Assembly (NCBI GenBank): GCA_902775475.1
Contig: CACYME010000008.1
Coordinates: 201,513-265,512, forward strand
Direction: 5' to 3'
Length of the DNA stretch: 64,000 nucleotides
DNA from: an uncultured Prevotellaceae bacterium
GTDB taxonomy: Bacteria > Bacteroidota > Bacteroidia > Bacteroidales > Bacteroidaceae
The translations under genes and the position numbers were made by a program. Positions 51,128 to 61,071 of the stretch are shown piece by piece (position 1 is the first letter of the stretch; every line of letters begins with the position of its first letter). The notes below the pieces were generated by a model. It was given only the letters and a program-made list of their open reading frames with translations. It was not told the origin of the DNA and did not search any database.

Positions 51128-54100
51128 ATGAAAGACGTGACGATAGCAGATAGCCTACGCTATGCCATCGTGGATGTTGAAGTCGGGATGAACGACCACA
51201 AGATTCACGATATCGGGGCACTTCGCTTCGATGGAGCCGTCTTTCACCATGCGTCAAAAGAGGAGCTGTTCAGTTTTCTTCGCAATACCGATTTCATCTG
51301 TGGGCACAACATCGTCCACCACGACGCCAAGTATCTCTTTGGTGAACAGCCCTGCCCTTGGGCTCTGGTAGACACGCTATATATGTCGCCTCTGCTATTC
51401 CCTGAACGCCCCTATCACCGATTGGTGAAAGACGATAAGCTGGTGAGCGAGCAGATGAACAACCCCGTGAATGATTGCGAGAAAGCCCTCGACCTGCTGA
51501 ACGACGAGATAGCCCGCTGGAAAGCATTACCAGCAGGGAAGCAGCGCATTTTCTCGGCACTACTGAAGAACCGGGAGGAGTTCAAGGGATTCCTGGAGCT
51601 CGTAGACGCTGAAGATAGCATGGACAACTTAGTCAGCCTGATTCAGGACGAGTACCACGGAAAAGTATGCGACCATGCCGTCTTCGAGACCCTCGTGAGC
51701 CTCTACCCCTGCGAACTGGCCTACGCCCTGGCACTGATTGACACAACAGACTATCGCTCGGTAACACCAGGATGGGTGTTGCGCAATTTCCCAGAGGTGG
51801 AACACGTCGTGAAGCTGCTGCGCCACACCCGCTGCGATGCAGGCTGCGACTATTGCAACACGATGCTCGATACGCACTACAACCTTGAGCGTTTCTTTGG
51901 CTACAAAGAGTTCCGCACATTCGAGGGAGAACGCCTGCAGGAGCAGGCCGCAGAAGCTGCAGTGGCCGGTCGGTCGCTGCTGGCCATCTTCCCTACTGGC
52001 GGAGGAAAGTCGCTCACGTTCCAACTGCCGGCACTGATGGAAGGGCGCACGGTGCACGGGCTTACGGTGGTCATCTCGCCGCTTCAGTCGCTGATGAAGG
52101 ACCAGGTAGACAACCTTGCCGAGCGCGGCATCACCGATGCCGTGACCATCAACGGACTGCTCGACCCCATCAGCCGCTCACTGGCCATTCAGCGGGTGCA
52201 GGACGGCGAAGCCTCGCTGCTATACATCTCGCCAGAAATGCTTCGCTCGAAGACCATCGAGCGAATCCTGCTGTCGCGCCACGTGGTGCGCTTCGTCATC
52301 GACGAGGCCCACTGCTTCTCAGCATGGGGGCAGGACTTCCGCGTAGACTATCTCTACATCGGCACCTTCATCCGGGAGTACCAACAGAAGAAAGGGTGCA
52401 AGCAGCAGATTCCCGTGTCGTGCTTCACGGCCACAGCCAAGCAGAAAGTCATACAGGACATCTGCGACTATTTCAAGCAGACGCTCTACCTGAACCTGCA
52501 GCTCTTCGCCTCAACAGCCACGCGCACCAACCTCCACTATAGCGTCCTACACGCTGACACCGACGAAGAAAAGTACCAGCAACTCAGGTCGCTGGTGGCA
52601 GAGGCCAACTGCCCCACCATTGTCTATGTGTCACGCACGAGGCGCACACGCGAACTGGCCGACAAGCTGACACGCGACGGCTACCGGGCGCTACCCTTCA
52701 ACGGCAAGATGGATGCCGACGAGAAGATTGCCAACCAGGACCTGTTCATGGCCGACCAGGTGCGCATCATCGTGGCCACCTCGGCTTTCGGCATGGGTGT
52801 CGACAAGAAGGACGTGGGGCTGGTGGTGCACTACGACATCTCCGACTCGCTGGAGAACTACGTTCAGGAAGCAGGCCGTGCCGGGCGCGACCCTCAGCTC
52901 AGCGCCCAGTGCTTCGTACTCTATAGCGATCATGACCTCGACAAGCATTTCATCCTGCTGAACCAGACGAAGCTGAGCATCAGCGAGATTCAACAGGTGT
53001 GGAAAGCCGTGAAGATGCTGACGAAACAGCGGCAAAGGGTGTCGTGCTCTGCCCTGGAGATTGCCCGTCAGGCAGGCTGGGACGACTCAGTGGCCGATAT
53101 TGAGACCCGTGTGCGCACAGCCTTGGCCACGCTGGAGCAAGGAGGCTATCTGGCAAGGGGAAACAACGTGCCCCACGTCTTTGCCACCGGCATCACGGTG
53201 AAGAACATGGACGAGGCCCGCAAACGTCTGATGGAATCGCCCCTTTTTGGCAATGAAGAAACCGAAAAAGCGGCCCGAATCATCAAATCGCTCATCTCGA
53301 AGAAGCACATCGCCAAGGCACAATCGGCGGATGCTGAGTCACGCATTGACTACCTGGCCGACACGCTGGGACTGAGCAAGGGCGAAGTGATTTCTGCCGT
53401 AGAACGGATGCGCCAAGAGGGCATCCTGGCCGACAGCAGGGACATCTCGGCCTATCTGCTGGATGCCGGCGATTCGGAGCGACGCTCACGAACGCTCTTC
53501 GAGCATATAGCAAGGCTCGAACGCTATATCCTGGAGCGCATTCCCGACGGCATCATGAGGATATCGTGCAGACAACTGAACGACGATGCCGTAAACAGCG
53601 GCATTGTCAGCTCGAAAGAGAAGGACATTCGGACTATTCTCTTCTTCCTCGCCATCAAAGGATATATTCGCAAAAAAGAAGACGCGAACCACAACCTGGA
53701 GCTGACCCTTCAGACCGACAAAGAAACGGCACTGGCCCGCCTGGAACAGCGCATTGAGCTGTGCCGCTTCACCATAGAGTGGCTTTACAAGCTGGCTGCG
53801 GAACAGAAGACCGACGACACGAAAGACGGTGCCGTCAGGTTCTCTGTCGTTGAACTGCTGAACACCGTCAAGGCCCGGCAACACGGGCTTTTCAGCCATC
53901 TGGCCGACCTGCAGATTGACCACATGGAAGAAGCCCTGCTCTATCTTTCCAAAATCGGGGCGCTCAAACTGGAAGGCGGCTTCCTGGTGCTCTACAACGC
54001 GATGGACATACGTCGGCTGAAGGACATGAAAATGCGCTACAAGCAGGAGGACTACCGGCTGCTCAACGAATTCTACAAGCAGAAAATCCAGCAGGTGCAC

Positions 54101-55942
54101 ATCGTTGGCGAATATGCCAACCTGATGGTGAGAAACTATGACGCGGCGCTTCAGTACGTGCAGGACTACTTCCAGATGGACTACAAACGCTTCATCGCCA
54201 AATACTTCAAAGGGGAAAGGAGCAACGAAATACAGCGCAACCTGACTCCAGCACAATACCAGAGGCTGTTCGGCCAACTTTCGGAACGCCAGCAGGCAAT
54301 CATCGCCGACAAGGAGTCGCGCTGCATCGTTGTTGCTGCCGGCCCCGGAAGCGGCAAGACACGCGTGCTGGTCCACAAGCTTGCTTCGCTACTGCTGCTG
54401 GAAGACGTGAAGCACGAGCAGCTGCTGATGCTGACGTTCTCGCGGGCAGCGGCCACGGAGTTCAAGCAGCGGCTGATGGAGCTGATTGGCAATGCCGCGC
54501 ATTTCGTGGAAATCAAGACGTTCCACTCCTATTGCTTCGACTTGCTCGGGCGCATCGGCAACCTGGACGATGTGGCCGACGTGGTGGGCAAGGCGGCAGC
54601 CATGATCAAGGAGGGCGAGGTGGAACCCAACAAGATCGGGAAGACGGTGCTGGTCATCGACGAGGCTCAAGACATGAGTGCCGAAGAGTATGCGCTGGTG
54701 AGAGCACTGATGGACCGCAACGAGGAGATGCGCGTGATTGCCGTGGGCGATGACGACCAGAACATTTTTGAATTCCGAGGCTCCGACTCTAAGTATCTGG
54801 CACAGCTGGCTCAGGAGCCTGGAAGCCGATTCATCGAAATGACAGAAAACTATCGCAGCTCACAACAGGTGGTCAGCTTTGCCAATGCCTTCGTGAAGAA
54901 GAACATCGGCCAGAGGATGAAGCGCAACGCCATCCGCTCTATGAGCGATGACGAGGGGCTGGTGGAGATTACCCGTCACTGGTCGAGGTTCATCTACGAG
55001 CCATTAGTGGAGAACTTGCTGGCACATCGGAGCCACGGAACGTCGTGCATTCTCACCCAAACCAACGAGGAGGCGGTGATGGTGGTGGCGTTGCTGCGGA
55101 AGCACGGCATCAGCAGCAAGCTGATACAGTCGCTCGACGGGTTCCGCTTCAGGAACCTGGCCGAGATACGGTTTTTCATGAAGTGCCTGAAAAAACGAGT
55201 GGACACTCCCGCCATTCCCGACGAGGTGTGGGAGAGTGCCAAGCACGAAACCTTCGCTGCCTATGCCAACAGCTCGTGTCTGGAGAACATCCAGCGCTGC
55301 ATCGCAATGTTTGAGCAGACCAACAGGACGAAATACCTCAGCGATTTCAAAGAGTATGTCAGCGAATCGTCAGTAGAGGATTTCTGCGATGTCACTGGGG
55401 CCGAAGTTGTCGTGTCGACCATCCACAAGGCCAAAGGCCGCGAGTTCGACGATGTGTATATGCTCATTGCCGACAGCCAGCAAAAGGACGAGTCGCTCAT
55501 GCGGCGCCTGTATGTAGGCATGACCCGCGCCAAGCGCAGACTGTTCATCCACACCAATGGCGATTGTTTCGACCATGTTGGCGCAGTCCACTATTCCATT
55601 GACAAGAAAGAATATCCCATGCCCGAGGGCATCGTGCTGCAACTGTCGCACAAAGATGTTTTCCTCGACTACTTCAAAGAGCGGAAGCGTGCAGTTCTGT
55701 CGCTAAGAAGTGGCGACGAGCTGAACTACAGCAACAGCGTGCTCTATAGCGTTCCTGCCGACAAACCCGTCGCCAAGCTCTCTTCGGGTATGCAAGCAAC
55801 GCTGAAGGAATGGTCGGAGAAGGGCTACGGCGTGAGTGCCGCAACCGTCAGATTTGTGGTGGCATGGAAGCCCAAAGACGCCCCCAAAGCCGAAGCCGAG
55901 ACGGCCGTTATGCTGGCAGACCTGACCCTTACTAAAACGTAA
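51128..55942 (+). CDS. Exonuclease-like / RecQ / UvrD-type triple helicase protein
   Basis: 1604 residues. (1) Residues 10-125: DnaQ-like exonuclease fold with DVE (16-18 region) and GHNIVHHDAKYLF, but the third motif is altered (NDCEKALDLLND), so activity is doubtful. (2) About 255-800: RecQ helicase with Walker A PTGGGKS (289-295), VIDEAHCFSAWGQDF, SRTRRTRELADKL and the QAGRAGRD-like EAGRAGRDPQ, then RQC/winged-helix parts. (3) About 1040-1560: UvrD/PcrA-like helicase with GPGSGKT (1072-1078), VIDEAQDMS, GDDDQNIFEFRGSD, TIHKAKGREFDDV and YVGMTRAKRRLF. Both helicase engines look intact. Such fusions occur in Bacteroidetes and probably serve recombination repair. It runs alone from its own promoter. 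Confidence 0.9.
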   Translation: MKDVTIADSLRYAIVDVEVGMNDHKIHDIGALRFDGAVFHHASKEELFSFLRNTDFICGHNIVHHDAKYLFGEQPCPWALVDTLYMSPLLFPERPYHRLVKDDKLVSEQMNNPVNDCEKALDLLNDEIARWKALPAGKQRIFSALLKNREEFKGFLELVDAEDSMDNLVSLIQDEYHGKVCDHAVFETLVSLYPCELAYALALIDTTDYRSVTPGWVLRNFPEVEHVVKLLRHTRCDAGCDYCNTMLDTHYNLERFFGYKEFRTFEGERLQEQAAEAAVAGRSLLAIFPTGGGKSLTFQLPALMEGRTVHGLTVVISPLQSLMKDQVDNLAERGITDAVTINGLLDPISRSLAIQRVQDGEASLLYISPEMLRSKTIERILLSRHVVRFVIDEAHCFSAWGQDFRVDYLYIGTFIREYQQKKGCKQQIPVSCFTATAKQKVIQDICDYFKQTLYLNLQLFASTATRTNLHYSVLHADTDEEKYQQLRSLVAEANCPTIVYVSRTRRTRELADKLTRDGYRALPFNGKMDADEKIANQDLFMADQVRIIVATSAFGMGVDKKDVGLVVHYDISDSLENYVQEAGRAGRDPQLSAQCFVLYSDHDLDKHFILLNQTKLSISEIQQVWKAVKMLTKQRQRVSCSALEIARQAGWDDSVADIETRVRTALATLEQGGYLARGNNVPHVFATGITVKNMDEARKRLMESPLFGNEETEKAARIIKSLISKKHIAKAQSADAESRIDYLADTLGLSKGEVISAVERMRQEGILADSRDISAYLLDAGDSERRSRTLFEHIARLERYILERIPDGIMRISCRQLNDDAVNSGIVSSKEKDIRTILFFLAIKGYIRKKEDANHNLELTLQTDKETALARLEQRIELCRFTIEWLYKLAAEQKTDDTKDGAVRFSVVELLNTVKARQHGLFSHLADLQIDHMEEALLYLSKIGALKLEGGFLVLYNAMDIRRLKDMKMRYKQEDYRLLNEFYKQKIQQVHIVGEYANLMVRNYDAALQYVQDYFQMDYKRFIAKYFKGERSNEIQRNLTPAQYQRLFGQLSERQQAIIADKESRCIVVAAGPGSGKTRVLVHKLASLLLLEDVKHEQLLMLTFSRAAATEFKQRLMELIGNAAHFVEIKTFHSYCFDLLGRIGNLDDVADVVGKAAAMIKEGEVEPNKIGKTVLVIDEAQDMSAEEYALVRALMDRNEEMRVIAVGDDDQNIFEFRGSDSKYLAQLAQEPGSRFIEMTENYRSSQQVVSFANAFVKKNIGQRMKRNAIRSMSDDEGLVEITRHWSRFIYEPLVENLLAHRSHGTSCILTQTNEEAVMVVALLRKHGISSKLIQSLDGFRFRNLAEIRFFMKCLKKRVDTPAIPDEVWESAKHETFAAYANSSCLENIQRCIAMFEQTNRTKYLSDFKEYVSESSVEDFCDVTGAEVVVSTIHKAKGREFDDVYMLIADSQQKDESLMRRLYVGMTRAKRRLFIHTNGDCFDHVGAVHYSIDKKEYPMPEGIVLQLSHKDVFLDYFKERKRAVLSLRSGDELNYSNSVLYSVPADKPVAKLSSGMQATLKEWSEKGYGVSAATVRFVVAWKPKDAPKAEAETAVMLADLTLTKT

Positions 55943-55945
55943 ACG

Positions 55946-55972
55946 GGGGAATCCCGTTGCCGGGACTCCCCT
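55946..55972. terminator. Probable hairpin between the helicase gene and its convergent neighbour
   Basis: GGGGAATCCCG faces CGGGACTCCCC with a short loop right after the stop; no clear T-run, so the call is moderate. Confidence 0.5.
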
Positions 55973-56026
55973 GACGGTCCTCTTCCGAGGCATATAGAGA
56001 ACAAGCAGAATTGCTTGACGGCGCGG

Positions 56027-56599
56027 CTAACGCGACCAGCGACCGTGGCCCGACGGCCCGTGACCGCGACGGCTGTCATGGCCAGCTACGGGCTGGTGAC
56101 GGTGGTTGCCGCCAGTGGCTCTCCAGGTGGCGTTGCCAGCGTGGCGCGGTGCCCAGCGGTCGGCATAGAAACGCTCTGCCCTGCGGTTGTTGCCTCCCAT
56201 GTAGCTCACGAACACCGACGGACGTGCCCTGTAGAAGTGGTCGCGGTTGGCATAGCGGCCGTAGATGTTGAACCGCCAGGTGCCGGCGTGCCACGACAGG
56301 GGGCGATAGAAGTGGGTCAGACCGATGTACTTGTCGTACTGCCAGGGCGTCAGCACATAGCGCAGGTCGGCATTGCGGCGCTTCCACCAGGGGCCGAGCA
56401 CGTCGGCATCGCCATTGACACTCATCATGTAGTCGAGGTTAATCTCGTAGACTGCAGCATACTGCTCGTCGGTCAGGCCGAGCTCGTAGGCCATCTTGTC
56501 GCTAAGGAACAGGGCCTCGTGGCGTGCTGCGGTATAGCTCATTGCGTTGGCCGAGATGGCTATCGTCATCATCAGGACCAGGGTCATCATCTTCTTCAT
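56027..56599 (-). CDS. Small exported protein with His/Gly/Arg-rich tail
   Basis: 190 residues. Signal peptide about 1-19 (MKKMMTLVLMMTIAISANA). The mature part has helix-rich wording (FLSDKMAYELGLTDEQYAAVYEIN), then WRFNIYGRYANRDHFYRARP and YMGGNN. The last 45 residues are rich in His, Gly and Arg (GHDSRRGHGPSGHGRW), perhaps metal-binding or nucleic-acid-binding. Family not recognised; the LTDEQ.....IN start resembles CpxP/Spy-like stress proteins only loosely. A minus-strand promoter (TTTG, 19 nt, GAACTTTG at 56647-56677) precedes it. Confidence 0.7.
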   Translation of the reverse strand: MKKMMTLVLMMTIAISANAMSYTAARHEALFLSDKMAYELGLTDEQYAAVYEINLDYMMSVNGDADVLGPWWKRRNADLRYVLTPWQYDKYIGLTHFYRPLSWHAGTWRFNIYGRYANRDHFYRARPSVFVSYMGGNNRRAERFYADRWAPRHAGNATWRATGGNHRHQPVAGHDSRRGHGPSGHGRWSR

Positions 56600-56646
56600 T
56601 GTCTTATCTCCTATTCTTTAAGGGTTATACTTAATTGTTTACGGTG

Positions 56647-56677
56647 CAAAGTTCGGCATTCTTCCGCAGCTTTCAAA
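56647..56677 (-). promoter_or_regulatory. Promoter of the small exported protein gene
   Basis: On the minus strand: TTTG (56674-56677), 19 nt, GAACTTTG (56647-56654). First base of the -7 box differs from consensus. Confidence 0.55.
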
Positions 56678-57080
56678 AGGATTATTCCTAAACCGCAGGG
56701 TGTGAATCCCTAAACATTTGGGGGGATTCCCTCCCCAGGGCACATCAGCTCGAAAACGCCCATTTTTCGCTCCAGAATACTTCGTCGCCGTGAAGCAATT
56801 TTTTTGTGAAAAATTTTGACTTTTTGGCAAGCAAATATAAAGATATTGAAGGGCTGGGGCCGATCCAAAGACTGGTTTTTCTCTGTTTTTTTGGGGGGCC
56901 TGTTTTTGAAAGACCGCTTTGCGGTAAGTCTATAAAAACCTTGGGGCACCGTACAGCTTGAATAGTTTCATTATGCAAATTACGACAATATCATTCATCC
57001 ATTCAGAGGGCAGAGCAGTTACCCAGACGCTGCGGAAATCCAAATAAAATCTAACACACGAAAGTTTTTCCTCTTTTTTC

Positions 57081-57111
57081 TTTGCCAGCCAATGGATTTG
57101 TTGTAACTTTG
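57081..57111 (+). promoter_or_regulatory. recA promoter
   Basis: -33 TTTG (57081-57084), 19 nt, -7 TAACTTTG (57104-57111), 36 nt before the recA start. I found no LexA-like palindrome around it. Confidence 0.8.
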
Positions 57112-57147
57112 CAGAAACAAACCAAAAACAACAATTATATTATAAAT

Positions 57148-58176
57148 ATGGCAAAGAAAGAACAAGAAGGCGGCGAGGCACTCAGCCCGCAACAGGAGAA
57201 GCTGAAGGCGCTGCAGGCCGCCATGTCGAAGATTGAGAAGGACTTCGGCAAGGGCAGCATCATGCGCATGGGCGAAGAAAAGATAGAGAACGTAGAGGTG
57301 ATTCCCACGGGGTCCATCGGCCTGAACGCCGCACTCGGCGTGGGCGGCTACCCCAAGGGTCGCATCATCGAGATTTACGGCCCGGAATCGAGCGGTAAGA
57401 CGACGCTGGCCATCCATGCCATCGCCGAGGCCCAGAAAGCAGGCGGCATTGCGGCCTTCATCGACGCTGAGCACGCCTTCGACCGCTTCTATGCCCAGAA
57501 GCTGGGCGTCGACATCGACAACCTGTACATCTCGCAGCCCGACAACGGCGAGCAGGCCCTGGAGATTGCCGACCAGCTGATTCGCTCGGCTGCCATCGAC
57601 ATCATCGTCATCGACTCCGTGGCCGCGCTGACGCCGAAGAAGGAGATTGAGGGCGACATGGGCGACTCGGCCGTGGGCCTGCATGCCCGACTGATGAGCC
57701 AGGCCCTGCGCAAGGTGACGGCCACCATCTCGAAGACCAACACCACCTGCATCTTCATCAACCAGCTGCGCGAGAAGATTGGCGTGATGTTCGGCAACCC
57801 CGAGACAACCACCGGCGGCAATGCGCTGAAGTTCTATGCCTCGGTGCGCCTCGACATCCGCAAGGTGACCACGCTGAAGGACGGCGACCAGCCCATCGGC
57901 AACCAGGTGCGCGTGAAAGTGGTGAAGAACAAGGTGGCGCCCCCCTTCCGCAAGGCAGAGTTCGAAATCACCTTCGGCGAGGGCATCTCGAAGGTGGGCG
58001 AGATTGTTGACCTGGGCGTGGAGTACGGCATCATCAAGAAGAGCGGCTCGTGGTTCAGCTACGAGGACTCGAAGCTGGCCCAGGGACGCGACGCCACCAA
58101 GCAGCTGCTGAAGGACAACCCCGAGCTGTGCGACGAGCTGGAGGCCAAGATCATGGAGGCCATCAGCAATGCGTAA
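57148..58176 (+). CDS. recA: Recombinase RecA
   Basis: 342 residues from the ATG at 57148; an ATG at 57082 lies upstream of the -7 box and cannot be in the transcript. Motifs: Walker [15 protein letters not shown], the MAW-like region [37 protein letters not shown], the L2 region [19 protein letters not shown] and the [16 protein letters not shown] stretch. It forms filaments on single-stranded DNA for strand exchange and repair. It is monocistronic, ending at the terminator at 58205. Confidence 0.97.
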   Translation: MAKKEQEGGEALSPQQEKLKALQAAMSKIEKDFGKGSIMRMGEEKIENVEVIPTGSIGLNAALGVGGYPKGRIIEIYGPESSGKTTLAIHAIAEAQKAGGIAAFIDAEHAFDRFYAQKLGVDIDNLYISQPDNGEQALEIADQLIRSAAIDIIVIDSVAALTPKKEIEGDMGDSAVGLHARLMSQALRKVTATISKTNTTCIFINQLREKIGVMFGNPETTTGGNALKFYASVRLDIRKVTTLKDGDQPIGNQVRVKVVKNKVAPPFRKAEFEITFGEGISKVGEIVDLGVEYGIIKKSGSWFSYEDSKLAQGRDATKQLLKDNPELCDELEAKIMEAISNA

Positions 58177-58204
58177 CTGCCCCACCCTTTATTAATAAGG
58201 TACA

Positions 58205-58257
58205 CGATGGCATCGGTTCTGCGTCACGACGCGATTCGATGCCATCGGCTTTTTTTG
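58205..58257 (+). terminator. recA terminator
   Basis: Perfect 11-bp stem CGATGGCATCG / CGATGCCATCG enclosing a smaller GCGTC/GACGC hairpin, followed by a run of T. Confidence 0.88.
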
Positions 58258-58372
58258 TCGGTTCTTCTGCCATTTTGTCACCTATCTGCCAACTATCAAG
58301 CTTTTGGCATAAGCTTTGCTATTCATTAGGCGAATCATCTTGAATAATAACAAATAAAAAAATAGTAAGATT

Positions 58373-60301
58373 ATGGGAAAGATTATTGGTATTGACTTAG
58401 GTACAACCAACAGCTGCGTGGCCGTCTTCGAAGGCAACGAGCCGGTTGTGATTGCAAACAGCGAAGGCAAGCGTACCACGCCTTCAGTAGTGGGATTCAT
58501 GGATAATGGAGAGCGCAAGATTGGCGACCCTGCCAAGCGCCAAGCCATTACCAACCCGAAGAAGACCGTCTACTCGATTAAGCGTTTCATGGGCGAGACG
58601 TGGCAGCAGACGGAGAAGGAAATCTCGCGCGTGCCGTTTACGGTGGTCAACGAGGGTGGCTATCCCCGCGTAGACATCGACGGACGTAAGTACACCCCGC
58701 AGGAAATCAGCGCCATGGTGCTGCAGAAGATGAAGAAGACCGCCGAGGACTATCTGGGACAGGAGGTGACCGACGCCGTCATCACCGTGCCTGCCTACTT
58801 CAGCGACTCGCAGCGACAGGCCACGAAGGAGGCAGGACAGATTGCCGGACTGAACGTGCGCCGCATCGTCAACGAGCCTACTGCTGCCGCTCTGGCCTAC
58901 GGTATCGACAAGACGAACAAGGACATGAAGATTGCCGTCTTCGACCTCGGTGGCGGTACGTTCGATATCTCTATCCTCGACTTCGGCGGAGGCGTGTTCG
59001 AGGTGCTCTCCACCAACGGTGACACCCACCTCGGCGGCGACGACTTCGACCAGGTCATCATCGACTGGCTGGTGCAGGAGTTCCGCAACGACGAGGGTGC
59101 CGACCTGAAGCAGGACCCGATGGCCATGCAGCGCCTGAAGGAGGCTGCCGAGAAGGCTAAGATTGAGCTGTCGTCGACCACCTCGACGGAGATCAACCTC
59201 CCCTATATCATGCCCGTGGGCGGCGTGCCCAAACACCTGGTGAAGACGCTCACCCGCGCCAAGTTTGAGCAGCTGGCTCACAACCTCATCCAGGCTTGCC
59301 TGGTGCCTTGCCAGAACGCCGTACGCGACGCAGGCATCTCTACCTCAGACATCGACGAGGTCATCCTCGTGGGCGGCAGCAGCCGTATTCCCGCCGTGCA
59401 GACGCTGGTGAAGAACTACTTCGGCAAGGAGCCGTCGAAGGGCGTGAACCCCGACGAGGTGGTGGCCGTGGGCGCAGCTATCCAGGGCGCCATTCTGAAC
59501 CAGGAGACAGGCCAGGACATCGTGCTGCTCGACGTCACACCGCTGACCCTCGGCATCGAGACCCTCGGAGGCGTGATGACAAAGCTCATCGATGCCAACA
59601 CCACCATCCCGTGCAAGCAGAGCCAGGTGTTCTCCACGGCTGCCGACAACCAGACGGAGGTGACCATCCACGTGCTGCAGGGCGAGCGCCCCATGGCCAG
59701 CCAGAACAAGAGCCTCGGACAGTTCAACCTCACTGGCATCGCACCGGCACGCCGCGGCATACCTCAGATTGAGGTCACCTTCGACATCGACGCCAACGGT
59801 ATCGTGAAGGTCAGTGCCAAGGACAAGGCCACCGGCAAGGAGCAGGCCATCCGCATCGAAGCCTCGTCGGGACTGTCGCAGGACGAGATCAACCGCATGA
59901 AGGCCGAGGCAGAGCAGTTCGCCGAGGCCGACAAGAAGGAGCGCGAGCGTATCGACAAGATGAACCAGGCCGACTCGATGATCTTCCAGACCGAGACCTT
60001 CCTGCAGGAGAACGGCGACAAGCTCGGAGCCGACAAGGCCAGCGTTGAGCAGGCCGTGCAGCAGCTGAAGGACGCCCACAAGAGCGGCGATGTCGCTGCC
60101 ATCGACACCGCCATCAACAACCTCAACCAGGTGATGCAGGCCGCCTCTGCCAAGATGTACCAGCAGGCCGGCGGTGCTCAGCCCGGCGGCGCAGGCTTCG
60201 GCGGTCAGCAGGCTGGCAATCAGGGCTTCCAGGGAGGCCAGCAGGCTCACTCCAACCCCAACGACGACGTCCAGGACGCCGACTTCGAGGAGGTCCACTA
60301 G
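58373..60301 (+). CDS. dnaK: Chaperone DnaK (Hsp70)
   Basis: 642 residues. Nucleotide-binding domain: [34 protein letters not shown] (core [12 protein letters not shown]), [14 protein letters not shown]. Substrate domain with [17 protein letters not shown] and the helical lid; the C-terminus has Gly/Gln-rich repeats and the DADFEEV ending that binds co-chaperones. It folds and protects proteins with DnaJ and GrpE, which are not in this window. No heat-shock CIRCE element is visible upstream. Ends 33 nt before a strong terminator, beyond which the mobile element begins. Confidence 0.97.
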   Translation: MGKIIGIDLGTTNSCVAVFEGNEPVVIANSEGKRTTPSVVGFMDNGERKIGDPAKRQAITNPKKTVYSIKRFMGETWQQTEKEISRVPFTVVNEGGYPRVDIDGRKYTPQEISAMVLQKMKKTAEDYLGQEVTDAVITVPAYFSDSQRQATKEAGQIAGLNVRRIVNEPTAAALAYGIDKTNKDMKIAVFDLGGGTFDISILDFGGGVFEVLSTNGDTHLGGDDFDQVIIDWLVQEFRNDEGADLKQDPMAMQRLKEAAEKAKIELSSTTSTEINLPYIMPVGGVPKHLVKTLTRAKFEQLAHNLIQACLVPCQNAVRDAGISTSDIDEVILVGGSSRIPAVQTLVKNYFGKEPSKGVNPDEVVAVGAAIQGAILNQETGQDIVLLDVTPLTLGIETLGGVMTKLIDANTTIPCKQSQVFSTAADNQTEVTIHVLQGERPMASQNKSLGQFNLTGIAPARRGIPQIEVTFDIDANGIVKVSAKDKATGKEQAIRIEASSGLSQDEINRMKAEAEQFAEADKKERERIDKMNQADSMIFQTETFLQENGDKLGADKASVEQAVQQLKDAHKSGDVAAIDTAINNLNQVMQAASAKMYQQAGGAQPGGAGFGGQQAGNQGFQGGQQAHSNPNDDVQDADFEEVH

Positions 60302-60334
60302 TTCAAAGATAACAAACAATAACAATCGGAAACC

Positions 60335-60375
60335 AAATCCGTGTAGCTCACCGAGTTACACGGATTTGCCGTTTT
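60335..60375 (+). terminator. dnaK terminator
   Basis: Stem AAATCCGTGTA / TACACGGATTT with an 11-nt loop and a T-rich end. Confidence 0.88.
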
Positions 60376-60510
60376 AAGGGGTTTGTTCTTCGTTATCGAT
60401 TTCTATCGTTTCCTATCTCATATATATTCCTTATTTGTACCGCAACAAAAAAGTCGATAAAGTGCAACAAAAATATTTGAGTAAAAATGATGAATTAAAA
60501 ATGTCGTAAA

Positions 60511-61071
60511 ATGGGAATTGCAAAATTTGAAATCAGAAGAAAATGTATGGTTTGTGGAGAATCATTCATGGCCAAGACCATCGAGTCATGGTACTGCTCT
60601 CCCCGATGCTCAAAAATAGCATATAAGCGTCGAAGGGATGAAGAAATCCGTCATTCAAAACTGGACGTAATCGTAAGGAAGATACCTAAGTCTCAAGAGT
60701 ACGTAAAAGTGTCAGAAGCTTATGCTCTGTTCGGAATCAGTAAAGACACTCTTTATCGACTTATCAGAAAGGGAAAGATTCCTTATGTGAACGCAGGTAA
60801 AAAAATGATTAGAGTTAGCAAGACAGAGTTGATGAAGATGTACCCTCTGCGTAAGCATCCTTTGAAAAAGGAAAAGCCAGAACCCAAACTTTATTCATTG
60901 GAGCCCAAGAACTGTTATACTATCAATGAGATGTGCAAGAAATATCATATGAATGATAGTACAGCATATATGCAGATTAGAAAATACTCAATTCCGACAA
61001 GACAAATAGGAAACTATGTATATGTCCCCAAGAAAGAAATCGATAACCTCTATAAATCTGAAGCAAAATGA
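60511..61071 (+). CDS. Zinc-finger plus helix-turn-helix protein of the integrative element
   Basis: 186 residues. N-terminal zinc-finger-like part CMVCGESF (C12, C15) and WYCSPRCSK (C29, C33 region). Two excisionase/MerR-like winged helix segments follow: YVKVSEAYALFGISKDTLYRLIRKGKIP and CYTINEMCKKYHMNDSTAYMQIRK. Probably a DNA-binding partner of the recombinase (directionality or regulation). The stop overlaps the integrase start by 4 nt (ATGA). AT-rich codon use compared with dnaK marks the start of foreign DNA. Confidence 0.75.
   Translation: MGIAKFEIRRKCMVCGESFMAKTIESWYCSPRCSKIAYKRRRDEEIRHSKLDVIVRKIPKSQEYVKVSEAYALFGISKDTLYRLIRKGKIPYVNAGKKMIRVSKTELMKMYPLRKHPLKKEKPEPKLYSLEPKNCYTINEMCKKYHMNDSTAYMQIRKYSIPTRQIGNYVYVPKKEIDNLYKSEAK

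Larger units (their letters stand above)
56600..57147. other. Divergent control region before recA
   Basis: No gene supported. It holds the minus-strand promoter at 56647-56677 for the exported protein and the recA promoter at 57081. The middle (56780-56900) is AT-rich with runs of T and G; I see no clear hairpin or known RNA. Confidence 0.6.

Noticed and set aside
57019-58185. 388-codon minus-strand frame opposite recA
   Set aside because: Shadow of recA.
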